DNA of 64,000 nt from Catalimonadaceae bacterium JC749 (GCA_021730635.1 JAJNNC010000001.1:310001-374000); one strand, 5' to 3'. Shown: positions 32,911 to 43,282, numbered from the stretch's first letter. Translations and numbers: made by a program. The notes: a model not told the origin generated them from the letters alone.

Positions 32911-33660
32911 CTACTGGCTCACAATAAATTTTTCTATTTCCTTCAGGGTAATCATGCCTTCATAATAAGCTCTCCCAAATACTACCCCGTATAATCCCAT
33001 ATCTCTTAATCGCTCAATATCCTCCAGGCGATGCACACCTCCACTGGCAATCAGGCGAATGCCTGGAAATTTCTCCATCAGGTCGCGATAGAGTTGAAAG
33101 GAAGGCCCTTCTACGATACCTTCTCTGGAAATGTCGCTGGTTTTAAGAAACTTCAAACTACGGCTATAAAAGTAGTCCACATGCTCAAAAAGATCAATTT
33201 GCGTATCCTGCTGCCACCCCAGAATGGCTACTTTGCGCCCCTCGGCACTGATGGTATCAGCACCCAACGCGATTTTCTCTCTGCCATAGGAAATCACCCA
33301 CGACGCGAACTCTTCACGCGTTTTAACGGCTGCAGTGGCTGCGGTTATTCTCTTGGCCCCATATTCAAAAGATTGATTCACATCTCCGTCTGTGCGGATG
33401 CCTCCGGCAAAATCTACCTCCAGGTGGGTATGGCCGGCGATGGCTTCCAGAATATGATAATGTACTGGCTTTCCCTGGCGGGTGCCATCCAGGTCCACTA
33501 ACTGAAGTTTGGTAATGCCATGGTCTTCAAACTTCTGGGCCAGGTCTATAGGGCTTTCAGGATAAATATGTTCTTTTGAAAAGTTCCCTTGTTTGAGCCG
33601 GGTAATCTTATTTTCTATAATAGATATGGAAGGGATAATCTGTATCTTTCTCGAGTGCAT
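32911..33660 (-). CDS. hisA: HisA-like phosphoribosylformimino isomerase, catalytic Asp replaced
   Basis: A 249-residue TIM barrel related to HisA, the ProFAR isomerase of histidine synthesis (start taken at MHSRKIQ; two more residues are possible). LVDLDGTRQGK near 53-63, GADTISAEGRKVAILGW near 140-156, SDISREGIVEGPS and ASGGVHRLEDI fit the family. The strand-1 motif, normally P-A-I-D, reads IPSISIIENK: Ser13 stands where the general-base Asp (Asp8 of Thermotoga HisA) belongs. The phosphate-site Gly-Ser is changed to Ala-Thr (ITAATAAV), while the second catalytic Asp is kept. It may be a lineage-wide HisA variant or a paralogue; no other his genes are present here. Confidence 0.75.
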   Translation of the reverse strand: MHSRKIQIIPSISIIENKITRLKQGNFSKEHIYPESPIDLAQKFEDHGITKLQLVDLDGTRQGKPVHYHILEAIAGHTHLEVDFAGGIRTDGDVNQSFEYGAKRITAATAAVKTREEFASWVISYGREKIALGADTISAEGRKVAILGWQQDTQIDLFEHVDYFYSRSLKFLKTSDISREGIVEGPSFQLYRDLMEKFPGIRLIASGGVHRLEDIERLRDMGLYGVVFGRAYYEGMITLKEIEKFIVSQ

Positions 33661-33931
33661 GTACAAGAAATATAAAATGTAAAATTACTTCACTAAAAAC
33701 CCTAGACAAAAATTGCAATATATATCTTTAAATGCAGGCAATTTACGAAAACTTATTAACAAAATTGGTATTTTTTAATTATTATTTGAACATATTTTCG
33801 TATTTCTTATAAAAATAGCAAACACCACCAGCTTTTCTTGGCCAAAGAATAAAGCCAGTGATGAGCGGCTTTGAAGGAATAGGGGTGGTAGCAGGCTGCA
33901 GGTCTGTTTGGAGACATGTTTGCTTTATAGG

Positions 33932-34873
33932 CTAAAAGGGTAATTTACCCAGATCAACATTGCCGCCACTGATGATGATACCTACTTTTTTCCCTTCAAA
34001 ATGCGTTTTATTTTTCAGCAAAGCCGCCAGCGGCACAGCAGCCGAAGGCTCCACAACCATTTTCATCCTTTCCCAGATAAGCCGCATGGCCTGCACAATT
34101 TCCTGATCAGAAACGGTCAGGATCGTTTTTATATTTCTTTGAATCACAGGAAATGTTTTGCTACCCAGCGATGTCAGTAAGCCATCGGCAATGGTATGGG
34201 GAGAGGCCGACGGCACAATTTTACCTTCCTGCAGGGAGCGCCAGGCATCGTCCGCCCCTTCAGGTTCGCCAGCGATTATCTCTACAGCAGAGGAAAGTCC
34301 CTTCACCGCAATAGCGGTTCCACTCAACAAACCTCCTCCCCCTACAGGTGTCATCACTACTTCTAAATCCACTATCTCCTGGAGGAATTCCAAAGCAGCC
34401 GTTCCCTGACCAGCGATCACACGATCATCATTATAAGGATGTATGAAAGACGCTCCTGTAGCCTTGATGACCCGGCTCAAAGTAGATTCTCTGGCTTCCA
34501 ACGTAGGTTTACAAAAGATGATTTCGGCTCCGTATTCCGCTACTGCTTTTTTCTTTACTTCCGGTGCCGTTTCCGGCATCACGATATAGGCTTTGGCACC
34601 CACATGCTGGGCTGCTTTGGCCAGGGCTTGCCCATGGTTTCCTGAAGAGTGTGTCGCCACACCCCGCTGCCTTTCTTCTTCCGTGAGCGAAAGCACGGCA
34701 TTGGCTGCACCACGCATCTTAAAAGCGCCTGCCTTCTGAAAGTTTTCACATTTAAAGAATACAGCTGTACCTGCCTTCTGATTAATGCTCCTGCTCATGA
34801 GCACAGGCGTGTGATGAATGAAAGCGTTAATTCTCTCGGCGGCTTCCCTGATCGTTTGTAGTGTTGGTTCCAT
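33932..34873 (-). CDS. threonine/serine dehydratase (PLP-dependent)
   Basis: A 313-residue fold-type II PLP enzyme. KCENFQKAGAFKMRGA at residues 42-57 contains the Lys that binds PLP. SSGNHGQALA near 80-89 binds the substrate carboxylate, VGGGGLLSG near 175-183 is the phosphate cup, and ISGGNVDLGKL closes the chain. It deaminates threonine to 2-oxobutanoate or serine to pyruvate. The C-terminal ACT regulatory domain of biosynthetic IlvA is absent, so it is a catabolic dehydratase or possibly a serine racemase. Confidence 0.88.
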   Translation of the reverse strand: MEPTLQTIREAAERINAFIHHTPVLMSRSINQKAGTAVFFKCENFQKAGAFKMRGAANAVLSLTEEERQRGVATHSSGNHGQALAKAAQHVGAKAYIVMPETAPEVKKKAVAEYGAEIIFCKPTLEARESTLSRVIKATGASFIHPYNDDRVIAGQGTAALEFLQEIVDLEVVMTPVGGGGLLSGTAIAVKGLSSAVEIIAGEPEGADDAWRSLQEGKIVPSASPHTIADGLLTSLGSKTFPVIQRNIKTILTVSDQEIVQAMRLIWERMKMVVEPSAAVPLAALLKNKTHFEGKKVGIIISGGNVDLGKLPF

Positions 34874-34961
34874 GCATTATTAACAGTCTGTCATGAGTAA
34901 TCGTCCCTCTAATTCATTTTAAAACCTCACCTCGATACTCATGCTTTTCATCGTTTAAAAA

Positions 34962-37727
34962 TTAATGTGCTTTCAACCAGTTTTCACCGGTGCCTGTGCC
35001 TACTTCCATGGGTACCGACAAAGGCAGGGCATTTTTCATCAGCTCACTCACCTTTTCTTCCAGTATGGTCAGTTCGTCCCGGTGGGCATCAAACACCAAT
35101 TCATCGTGTACCTGCAGAATCATTCTCGATTTTAGCTTCTCCTGCTGCATCCACTCATAAATATTGACCATCGCAATTTTGATCATATCGGCGGCGGTTC
35201 CCTGAATCGGTGCATTGATAGCATTGCGCTCGCTGTAGCCCCTCAGGGTCATGTTGCGGGAGTTGATATCACGCAGATAACGTTTTCTACCCATTACTGT
35301 TTCCACATACTCCTGCTCCCTGGCCTGCTGAATGATCTGATCCATGTAACCCCGGATACTGGGAAATTCCTGGAAGTAAGCTTTGATAATATCAGATGCT
35401 TCCTGTTTAGGAATGCTCAACCGCTGAGCCAGACCAAAAGAGGACACGCCGTAAATAATCCCAAAGTTGGCCGTTTTTGCCTTCCGGCGCATGTCCGCCG
35501 TTACTTCCTCCAGGGGTACATGAAATATCTTGCTGGCGGTAGCGGCATGAATATCCTGCCCGTTTTTAAATGCTTCTATCATGGTTTCATCCTGGGCAAA
35601 AGCGGCGATAATACGCAATTCCACCTGAGAATAATCAGCAGACATCAGCACATAATCAGGATTTCTGGGCACAAAGGCCTTCCGGATCAGTTGTCCTTTC
35701 TCTGTGCGGATGGGAATGTTCTGTAAGTTAGGATTGGTGGAGCTCAGCCGGCCGGTGGTAGTGACTGCCTGGTTGTAGGAAGTATGAATCCGTTGATCAA
35801 AAGGACTGATCAGTTTGGGCAAGGCATCCACATAGGTGCTTTTCAGCTTCACCAGTTCCCGGTAATCCAGAATCTTACGGGCAATTTCGTGTTCAGTAGC
35901 TAAATCAGATAAGATATTCTCCCCCGTAGCATATTGTCCCGACTTGGTGGTTTTAGGAGTTTCAAGGAGTTTTAGCTTATCGAACAAAATCTCTCCCAGT
36001 TGTTTGGGCGATCCGATATTAAACTCAGCGCCAGCCGCCTGAAAAATCTCCTGCTCTATTTGCAGAATATCTTTGGTCAGCTCATCGGAAAGCTCATGCA
36101 GTGTTTGCGTATCTACTTTGACGCCCTCATACTCCATAGAAGCCAGTACCTTGACCAAGGGCATTTCCATAGTATAGAAGAGTTTGGATAGTTTATCATC
36201 CTCACGGAGTTTTTTTTCAAAGATCTCTTTGAGCTGAAAAGTAATATCCGCATCCTCCCCGGCATATTCCGCTACAGTTTCTATGGGCACATCCCGCATA
36301 TTGCCCTGCCCTTTTCCCTTTTTACCAATAAGGCTCTCGATAGAAACCGTCTTGTAATTCAGATAATTTTCTGCCATCACATCCATACTATGGCTGGTTT
36401 CGGGATCAATCAGATAGTGGGCGATCATAGTGTCAAACATAGCGCCCTCTACTTCCACCTCATATTTTTTCAACACTAGCATATCAAACTTCAGATTTTG
36501 CCCAATTTTCAGCAGCTTTTTATTTTCCAGTAGTGGCTTGAATTCCTGCACAATCGCATGGGCTTCCTGCTTATCTTCAGGAACAGGGATGTAAAAGGCT
36601 TTGCAGGTTTCGCAGGCAAAAGCCAGTCCGACCAGTTGAGCTTCCAGGACATCAAGGCTGTCTGTCTCCGTGTCAAAGCAAAAGGCAGTTTGCCTTTCCA
36701 GTAATGCTATCAATTTTTTTCTTTTCTCCGGGGTATCTACCAGCTGATAATCATGGGCGATACTGGCAATATTTTCAAATCGGTCGGGCAGAATAGCCTC
36801 TGTTTCGGCAGGTTCTTCAAACAAACCCATTTGCGGAGTAGCGACATTGTCGCTTACTACCCGCCGCATCAGTGTACGAAACTCAAGGTCCTGGAAAATC
36901 TGCGTCAATTTAGCTTTATCGGGCCCCTCATAACGCAACGCTTTCTCATCAAAGACAATGGGCACACTGGTATGAATGGTGGCCAACTCCTTGGAAAGCA
37001 ATCCTTGTTCACTAAACTCCAATACTTTTTCTTTTTGTTTTCCTTTGAGCTGTCCGGCATTTGCAATCAGAGATTCTACTGAACCGAACTCTTTGATGAG
37101 TTTGACGGCAGTTTTGGCTCCTATACCGGGGATACCGGGGATATTATCTACAGAATCGCCCTGGAGCCCCAGAATATCCCGCACCTGATCCACCCTTTCA
37201 ATTTCAAATTTTGACAACACCTCCGATATGCCCAATACTTCTACCCCATTGCCCATAAAGGCTGGTTTATACAAAAAAACACAGTCTTCTACCAACTGCG
37301 CATAATCTTTATCCGGTGTCATCATATAGACGGTAAACCCTGCCAAAGCTGCTTTCTTAGCAAAAGTGCCAATGATATCATCGGCCTCGTACCCATCCAG
37401 TTGCAACACCGGAATATTGAAAGCCCTGACGATCTCTTTTACCACGGGGATGGCTACACGGATATCTTCTGGCTGCTCTTGCCGATTGGCTTTATAAGCT
37501 TCAAACTGCTCATGACGAAAAGTAGGGGCGCTGGTATCAAAGGCTACCCCAATATGGGTAGGTTTTTCTTTAGAAAGCACTTCCAGTAGGGCATTGGTAA
37601 AGCCGAGCGCCGCCCCTGTGTTGACTCCTTTAGAATTAATTCTGGGATTCTTGCTGAAGGCAAAATGAGCACGATAAATCAGCGCCATAGCATCCAACAG
37701 GAACAATTTTTTTTCTGATCTGTTCAT
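34962..37727 (-). CDS. polA: DNA polymerase I
   Basis: About 921 residues from ATG 37727 (MNRSEKKLFLLDAMALIYRAH); an upstream ATG at 37751 would add eight residues that do not fit. Three domains are seen: the 5' nuclease (residues 1-290, DGYEADDIIGT and LQGDSVDNIPGIPGIGAKTA), the 3'-5' exonuclease (about 335-520) with CFDTETDSLD holding the D-x-E metal ligands, so proofreading is probably active, and the polymerase (about 550-921) with motif A SADYSQVELRI, motif B KTANFGIIYGVS and motif C VHDELVF. It fills gaps and removes primers. It is a single gene with no overlap to its neighbours. Confidence 0.97.
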   Translation of the reverse strand: MNRSEKKLFLLDAMALIYRAHFAFSKNPRINSKGVNTGAALGFTNALLEVLSKEKPTHIGVAFDTSAPTFRHEQFEAYKANRQEQPEDIRVAIPVVKEIVRAFNIPVLQLDGYEADDIIGTFAKKAALAGFTVYMMTPDKDYAQLVEDCVFLYKPAFMGNGVEVLGISEVLSKFEIERVDQVRDILGLQGDSVDNIPGIPGIGAKTAVKLIKEFGSVESLIANAGQLKGKQKEKVLEFSEQGLLSKELATIHTSVPIVFDEKALRYEGPDKAKLTQIFQDLEFRTLMRRVVSDNVATPQMGLFEEPAETEAILPDRFENIASIAHDYQLVDTPEKRKKLIALLERQTAFCFDTETDSLDVLEAQLVGLAFACETCKAFYIPVPEDKQEAHAIVQEFKPLLENKKLLKIGQNLKFDMLVLKKYEVEVEGAMFDTMIAHYLIDPETSHSMDVMAENYLNYKTVSIESLIGKKGKGQGNMRDVPIETVAEYAGEDADITFQLKEIFEKKLREDDKLSKLFYTMEMPLVKVLASMEYEGVKVDTQTLHELSDELTKDILQIEQEIFQAAGAEFNIGSPKQLGEILFDKLKLLETPKTTKSGQYATGENILSDLATEHEIARKILDYRELVKLKSTYVDALPKLISPFDQRIHTSYNQAVTTTGRLSSTNPNLQNIPIRTEKGQLIRKAFVPRNPDYVLMSADYSQVELRIIAAFAQDETMIEAFKNGQDIHAATASKIFHVPLEEVTADMRRKAKTANFGIIYGVSSFGLAQRLSIPKQEASDIIKAYFQEFPSIRGYMDQIIQQAREQEYVETVMGRKRYLRDINSRNMTLRGYSERNAINAPIQGTAADMIKIAMVNIYEWMQQEKLKSRMILQVHDELVFDAHRDELTILEEKVSELMKNALPLSVPMEVGTGTGENWLKAH

Positions 37728-37751
37728 GCAGTCAAAATTATAAATAAACAT

Positions 37752-38034
37752 CCACTATTCGTACCTGGTCAAATATCATATTTTTTTTAGACCCTCCTAA
37801 AATACATTTTCTGGAATTAATGAAAAATTTCCTCTCATAGTTCAACCGGTTTGCAGAATTATCCCATCAAAAATTTTCTGATTCTTAATTTTCTACAGAG
37901 AACGCTCTCAATAAGTAAGGGAGCATAGGTAAGAATTTAGAATCAATCGCCTCTTTTTAATTATAAATTGATTGTCAACACAATATAGACTCGTACCCAG
38001 AACGTTAAAACGCAGGTTGATAAGCTATAACTTG
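37752..38034. other. gene-free stretch before the polysaccharide locus
   Basis: Divergent intergenic region between polA (minus) and the export locus (plus), AT-rich throughout. Apart from the promoter at its right end I see no gene, RNA or repeat of note. Confidence 0.5.
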
Positions 38035-38066
38035 TTTGTTAGATAATGACAATATTTATAGCTTTG
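38035..38066 (+). promoter_or_regulatory. candidate promoter of the polysaccharide export locus
   Basis: TTTG at 38035-38038, 20 bases, then TAGCTTTG at 38059-38066, matching TTTG / TAnnTTTG. The start codon of the SLBB gene is 51 bases downstream. As the following genes are closely packed on the same strand, this is a likely start of the long operon. Confidence 0.6.
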
Positions 38067-38117
38067 CGCCGAAAGTAAGAGGTACAGATTTCATCTTCAA
38101 CCGTTCCCATATAAAAT

Positions 38118-40736
38118 ATGGCTTGCAGGGTAGCATTTATACTTATAATATTTTTTTCATTTCACCAATTGCCATCAGCGCTGGCACAAAGTTCAGACTT
38201 GCTGCAAAGAGACCTGACCAATACCAGGGCAGATCAGATCAGTGATGAGCAGCTCAGGCGTTTTGTTCAATACGCTGACGAACGAAATTTAAGTGACCAG
38301 CAGATAGAAGCCGCGGCCCTGTCCAGGAATATGACCAGCATTGAGGTGGAAAAGCTAATGAACCGGATCCGGCAAATAAGATCGCAGGGAGGCAGAAGAA
38401 CGCAACAACCAAACGGATCCCAAAAACCATTGCTCACTGATAGTGTACGGCAGCAAACCCAAAGCCAAAGAGACACTTCGCTGGAGAAAGCCCTAACGGA
38501 AGAAGAAAAGAAAGTTTTTGGTATTGAGCTTTTCAACAGCTCAGACCTTACTTTTGAACCTAGCCTCAACATGGCTACACCGACCAATTATCAGGTAGGC
38601 CCGGGCGATGAGCTGCTTGTCAATATATGGGGAGCTTCCCGGCAGTCCTATAGTCTGGAAGTCAATCGCAATGGTACGGTGGTGATTGATAACCTGGGCC
38701 CGGTCTATGTCAACGGACTTACTATCGGAGAAGCTTCTCAACGAATTCTTAACCGCCTTACAGAGATTTATTCCGGTTTAAGAGATAATCCAGAAAGACC
38801 TGCCAACACTTTTGCAGAAGTAACCCTGGGACAGGTACGCAGTATTCAGGTAACCATTGTGGGCGAAGTACAGAAACCAGGCACCTACACTTTGCCATCT
38901 TTGGCAACAGCATTCAACGCCTTGTACCTGTCGGGTGGCCCCACTTTTATAGGATCTTTCAGAGATGTAGAAATTGTCCGAAACAATGAAGTGGTAGCTC
39001 AGCTGGACGTGTATGGTCTGTTGGTAGGTGGAAAAAACCCTCAAAATATCGTCCTTAGAGATCAGGATATCATCCGGGTGGTTCCTTACGAAAAACGGAT
39101 TGAACTGAAAGGTGAAGTAAAACGTCCGGGCTATTACGAAATGAAAGCAGATGAACCGCTGTCGGAAGCCGTCCGTTTCAGTGGTGGATTTACTGACGAA
39201 GCTTACACCAACCGGCTGAAAGTGACTCGAAAAACCTCCAGAGCCAGGCGTATTGAGGATGTGGAAGAGCAGGCCCTGGATGCTTTTATGCCTAATAATG
39301 GAGATGTAGTGCAGGTAGATTCCATTCTGGATCGATTTGAGAACCGGGTGGAAATATATGGTGCTATCTTTCGACCCGGAGAATATGCCTTACAAGAAAA
39401 AATGACCCTGATGACCCTGATTCAGCGAGCTGAAGGTTTACGGGAAGATGCATTTAGTAAACGGGTGCTGATCTACCGAAAGGATGACAATCTGTCTGCT
39501 GAAGTCTTATCAGCCGATCTGCAAAGTATACAGGCAGGAAACGCTACAGACATTCCACTAAAAAGAGAGGATATTGTCCGGGTATTATCACTCAAAGACC
39601 TGGAAGAGGAGTTTACTGTAGAGATCAATGGTGAAGTTCAGGCTCCGGGTAAGTTCCCCTTCATGTATGACATGACTCTGGAAGATCTGATTGCGATGGC
39701 TGGCGGCATGAAAGAGTCTGCTTCCAAGGCTAAAGTAGAGGTGGCCCGAAGGATCAGGCAGACAGAAAACCAAGGAACCAACGGAGGCACCAATGGTGAT
39801 GTGGCATTATTAAAGACCGCTGAAATTTTGGAATTTACCATTAAAGAAGATTTAGGCATCGATCCGGCCACAGCACAGTTTACGCTTCAACCTTTTGATC
39901 AGGTGTTTATCCGCCGATCTCCTGGTTATGAAGAACAGCAAACCGTATATGTAGAAGGAGAAGCGCTTTATCCGGGAAAGTATGCGATTAAAAATAAAAA
40001 TGAACGAATTTCCGATTTGATTAAGAGAGCAGGTGGACTAACCTCCTATGCTTATACAGAGGGAGCCTCTTTGGTTCGGTTAAATCCGGCTTATTTCATA
40101 GAAAAAGCAGAAAAAGAGGAAGCATTGAGAGACTCCCTGAAAATGCTTCAATATCAGAAATATTTTTCAGACACCAACAACAACAACTCCGTCAATAATT
40201 CCGGAAATACTGCCAAAAGACTGACGAACACCCCCTTACAAGAAAGTATACTGATCAATCAGGCCACTGTACCCAGGTACAAAATCATTGAGCCACTGAC
40301 CCAAAATATTGGTATTGATCTGGAAAAAATAATAGAGCGCCCCGGATCAAGATATGACATTCGGCTACTCCCCGGAGATACTTTAATGATTCCAAAAGAA
40401 CTTCAGACAGTAAGAATGAGTGGTGAGCTGTTGTACCCGGTATCTTCCCGGTTTGACAGAAGAAAAAGCTTTAAGAATTACATCTCTGAAGCAGGAGGTT
40501 TTACCAAAGAAGCTGATAAAAAACGGTCTTATATTATCTACGCCAATGGCTCTGTGGATCGTACACGTAGCATACTTTTTGTTAAAAATTATCCTGAAGT
40601 AAAGCCCGGAGCAGAAATTATTGTACCTGTAAAGCCCCCGAGGCCGAATCTTAGTCCTCAGGCCTGGATAGGTATCGGTTCTGGGTTGGCCACCTTGACT
40701 TTAACTATTATCACCATTCTGGACAGATTACCGTAA
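38118..40736 (+). CDS. outer-membrane polysaccharide export protein with multiple SLBB domains
   Basis: An 872-residue Wza/KpsD-like protein with a signal peptide (residues 1-23, ending ALAQ). The polysaccharide biosynthesis/export (PES) domain, NYQVGPGDELLVNIWGASRQ, starts near residue 156. Five or more SLBB repeats follow, recognised by IVGEVQKPGTYTL, ELKGEVKRPGYYEM, EIYGAIFRPGEYAL, EINGEVQAPGKFPF, YVEGEALYPGKYAI and RMSGELLYPVSSR. A hydrophobic helix near the C-terminus (AWIGIGSGLATLTLTIITI) would anchor it. Wza has three SLBB-type domains, so this is a long member. It probably forms the outer-membrane channel for the polysaccharide exported by the ABC transporter encoded downstream. Confidence 0.92.
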   Translation: MACRVAFILIIFFSFHQLPSALAQSSDLLQRDLTNTRADQISDEQLRRFVQYADERNLSDQQIEAAALSRNMTSIEVEKLMNRIRQIRSQGGRRTQQPNGSQKPLLTDSVRQQTQSQRDTSLEKALTEEEKKVFGIELFNSSDLTFEPSLNMATPTNYQVGPGDELLVNIWGASRQSYSLEVNRNGTVVIDNLGPVYVNGLTIGEASQRILNRLTEIYSGLRDNPERPANTFAEVTLGQVRSIQVTIVGEVQKPGTYTLPSLATAFNALYLSGGPTFIGSFRDVEIVRNNEVVAQLDVYGLLVGGKNPQNIVLRDQDIIRVVPYEKRIELKGEVKRPGYYEMKADEPLSEAVRFSGGFTDEAYTNRLKVTRKTSRARRIEDVEEQALDAFMPNNGDVVQVDSILDRFENRVEIYGAIFRPGEYALQEKMTLMTLIQRAEGLREDAFSKRVLIYRKDDNLSAEVLSADLQSIQAGNATDIPLKREDIVRVLSLKDLEEEFTVEINGEVQAPGKFPFMYDMTLEDLIAMAGGMKESASKAKVEVARRIRQTENQGTNGGTNGDVALLKTAEILEFTIKEDLGIDPATAQFTLQPFDQVFIRRSPGYEEQQTVYVEGEALYPGKYAIKNKNERISDLIKRAGGLTSYAYTEGASLVRLNPAYFIEKAEKEEALRDSLKMLQYQKYFSDTNNNNSVNNSGNTAKRLTNTPLQESILINQATVPRYKIIEPLTQNIGIDLEKIIERPGSRYDIRLLPGDTLMIPKELQTVRMSGELLYPVSSRFDRRKSFKNYISEAGGFTKEADKKRSYIIYANGSVDRTRSILFVKNYPEVKPGAEIIVPVKPPRPNLSPQAWIGIGSGLATLTLTIITILDRLP

Positions 40737-40758
40737 GAATGTTTACAACAATTAAGTT

Positions 40759-42003
40759 GTGGAAACAAAAGAACAAGAAATAAAGAATAAGCCTCAACCG
40801 TCTGAAGAAAAGGATACCGTCCATCATGAAAAAGCCGGATTGGCTGCTTCAAACGAACAGGTAGAGGAGATTGATTTAGCGGATCTGGCAAAGCAGATCT
40901 GGCAGAAAAGAAAAGTGATGATCTACACGACCATTATCGCTTTCCTTTTGGGTATTTTTGTGGCGGTTTTTAGTCCAGAAGAGTATGAAGCCAGTGTAGT
41001 GCTGATGCCACAGGCTATCGGTTCGGGCAGTGGTGTAAACGCTGGCCTGCTGCGACAGTTTGGCGGACTGGCAGGCATCAATCTGGACCATACCAGTGCC
41101 TCAGGAACGCTTAGCCCTACTTTGTACCCTGAAATTACAAACAGCACACCTTTCTTCCTCTATATAATGAAAGAGGAAGTTTATTTTTCAACCCTGGATA
41201 CCACACTAGCCATAGAGAGCTATTTTAGTGAACTTCAGAAACCAGGCGTTTTAGACTATACAAAAAAATATACCATCGGGCTGCCTAAAGTGATTATTGG
41301 CCTCCCTGCTGTTATTATAAATTCTTTAAAAGACAAACCCAAGACAAACCCTGCTGCGACTACGGCCAATAAGAGCGATGCTGTAGCAGCCGATTCCCTG
41401 GCTGGTGCTTCTGGCGATCACCCCATTCAGGTTACAGGAAGAGAGATGAAAGTAATCAGGAATCTGGAAAGTCGTATTGAAACCAGCATTGAATCAAATG
41501 GCACAGTGAAAGTCAGTGTGGAAATGCCGGACCCGCTGGTGGCTGCAAAAACTACAGAATTAGCGGTGAATTATCTCACTAATTACATTAGAGAGTACCG
41601 CACAGAAAAGGCACAACAGGATCTGGCATTTATAGAAAAACAATACAACGAAAAGAAAGAAAAGTATAACATAGCACAACAAAGACTAGCGCGTTTTCAG
41701 GACAGAAATACGAACATCTTCACAGAAAGCGCAAGGATTGAGCTAGAGCGCCTGAAGACCGAAAATAACCTGGCTTTTAGCTTATACCAGGGATTAGCGC
41801 AGCAATTAGAACAAGCTAAAATCAAAGTACAGGAAGAAACGCCAGCTTTCAAAGTTTTAGAACCTATTCAAGTGCCGCTTGGCAACAGCAAACCTAATAA
41901 AGAACTGATTATTACTTTGTCCCTGTTTATAGGCGCCTTTATCGGATTTGCCATTGTGTTTTTTCAGATTCTTTATCTCAATCTCAAAAGTAAAATATTA
42001 TAG
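40759..42003 (+). CDS. Wzz/GNVR-type chain-length or co-polymerase protein
   Basis: A 414-residue inner-membrane protein starting at GTG. Residues about 40-105 form the Wzz domain (EEIDLADLAKQIWQKRK, first membrane helix TTIIAFLLGIFVAVF). A periplasmic stretch with long helices (DLAFIEKQYNEKKEKY, RIELERLKTENN) follows, then the Pro-rich motif PLGNSKPNKE and a second helix (LIITLSLFIGAFIGFAIVFF) near 380-410. Such proteins link the inner-membrane transporter to the SLBB channel and influence chain length. No kinase domain is attached. It starts 22 bases after the SLBB gene and ends 3 bases before the dehydrogenase gene. Confidence 0.9.
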   Translation: METKEQEIKNKPQPSEEKDTVHHEKAGLAASNEQVEEIDLADLAKQIWQKRKVMIYTTIIAFLLGIFVAVFSPEEYEASVVLMPQAIGSGSGVNAGLLRQFGGLAGINLDHTSASGTLSPTLYPEITNSTPFFLYIMKEEVYFSTLDTTLAIESYFSELQKPGVLDYTKKYTIGLPKVIIGLPAVIINSLKDKPKTNPAATTANKSDAVAADSLAGASGDHPIQVTGREMKVIRNLESRIETSIESNGTVKVSVEMPDPLVAAKTTELAVNYLTNYIREYRTEKAQQDLAFIEKQYNEKKEKYNIAQQRLARFQDRNTNIFTESARIELERLKTENNLAFSLYQGLAQQLEQAKIKVQEETPAFKVLEPIQVPLGNSKPNKELIITLSLFIGAFIGFAIVFFQILYLNLKSKIL

Positions 42004-42006
42004 TGC

Positions 42007-43272
42007 ATGGAAAATTATCCGGAAAAAAAATTAGCCGTAATTGGATTAGGCTATGTAGGACTTCCTCTCGCCGTTGCCTTTGGTAAAAAATACCATGTAG
42101 TAGGTTTTGATATCAACCAGAAAAGAATTAGAGAACTCAAAGAATATGTAGACCATACAGAAGAAGTTTCCCCAGAAGAGTTGCAGGAAGCTTCCGGCTT
42201 TTCCTGCACCACCCAACTGGAAGATATCAAAGATTGCAGCATTTATATTGTGACTGTTCCCACACCCATCGACCAATATAAGAAACCTGACCTTACACCA
42301 CTTTATAAAGCCAGCGAAACGGTGGGAAAAGTCCTGAAGAAGGGTGATGTTGTCATCTATGAATCTACTGTTTTTCCCGGATGTACTGAGGATGAGTGTG
42401 TGCCGGTGCTTGAGAAATTCAGTGGTTTAGCTTTTAACCAGGATTTTTACTGTGGCTACTCACCCGAAAGAATTAACCCTGGGGATAAAGAGCATAGAGT
42501 ATATTCAATTAAAAAAGTGACCAGTGGCAGTACCCCTGCTGTCGCCGATATGGTTGACCGTTTGTACCAGTCAGTGATTACGGCCGGTACGCACAAAGCG
42601 TCATCAATCCGGGTGGCCGAAGCTGCCAAGGTGATTGAAAATGCGCAGAGGGATATCAACATTGCTTTTGTGAATGAATTGGCGCTTATCTTTGACCGTA
42701 TGAACATCGATACACAGGAAGTATTGGAAGCGGCGGGTACCAAATGGAACTTTTTACCATTCCGGCCGGGTTTGGTGGGAGGCCATTGTATCGGCGTTGA
42801 TCCTTATTATTTAACCTACAAGGCAGAAAGCCTGGGCTATCACCCTGAAGTTATCCTGGCAGGAAGAAGAATTAATGATAATATGGGTATCTTTGTAGCC
42901 AATAAGGTAGTAAAACTACTATCGCAAAAAGGCCATGCTATCAAAGGTGCTTCCCTGCTGGTATTGGGAATCACTTTTAAGGAAAATTGCCCGGACATCA
43001 GAAACAGCCGTGTCATTGATATTATCCAGGAACTCAAAGGCTTCGGATTGGAAATATCTGTGTACGATCCATGGGCCGATCCGGAGGAAGTCCAGCATGA
43101 ATACGGGCTGACATTGGTAGAGAAACTTGATAGCAAATATGATGGTATTGTATTGGCTGTAGGCCATCAGACATTCAGAAATCTTGATTTGAATAGCTTA
43201 AAGAAGGAAAACACCGTAGTGTACGATGTAAAAGGATTTTTTGATAGAAGAGTGGTAGATGCTAAGCTATAA
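42007..43272 (+). CDS. UDP-N-acetylhexosamine dehydrogenase (TviB/WbpO-like)
   Basis: A 421-residue UDP-glucose/GDP-mannose dehydrogenase family enzyme. The NAD site is [13 protein letters not shown] near residues 11-23, [13 protein letters not shown] near 119-131 and [11 protein letters not shown] near 259-269 hold the active site, with the latter Cys the nucleophile. [15 protein letters not shown] and [20 protein letters not shown] are typical of the UDP-GlcNAc/GalNAc 6-dehydrogenases rather than Ugd. It makes a UDP-aminouronic acid, so the polymer likely contains HexNAcA. It lies between the chain-length protein and a UDP-glucuronate-type epimerase. Confidence 0.87.
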   Translation: MENYPEKKLAVIGLGYVGLPLAVAFGKKYHVVGFDINQKRIRELKEYVDHTEEVSPEELQEASGFSCTTQLEDIKDCSIYIVTVPTPIDQYKKPDLTPLYKASETVGKVLKKGDVVIYESTVFPGCTEDECVPVLEKFSGLAFNQDFYCGYSPERINPGDKEHRVYSIKKVTSGSTPAVADMVDRLYQSVITAGTHKASSIRVAEAAKVIENAQRDINIAFVNELALIFDRMNIDTQEVLEAAGTKWNFLPFRPGLVGGHCIGVDPYYLTYKAESLGYHPEVILAGRRINDNMGIFVANKVVKLLSQKGHAIKGASLLVLGITFKENCPDIRNSRVIDIIQELKGFGLEISVYDPWADPEEVQHEYGLTLVEKLDSKYDGIVLAVGHQTFRNLDLNSLKKENTVVYDVKGFFDRRVVDAKL

Positions 43273-43282
43273 ATGATATATC

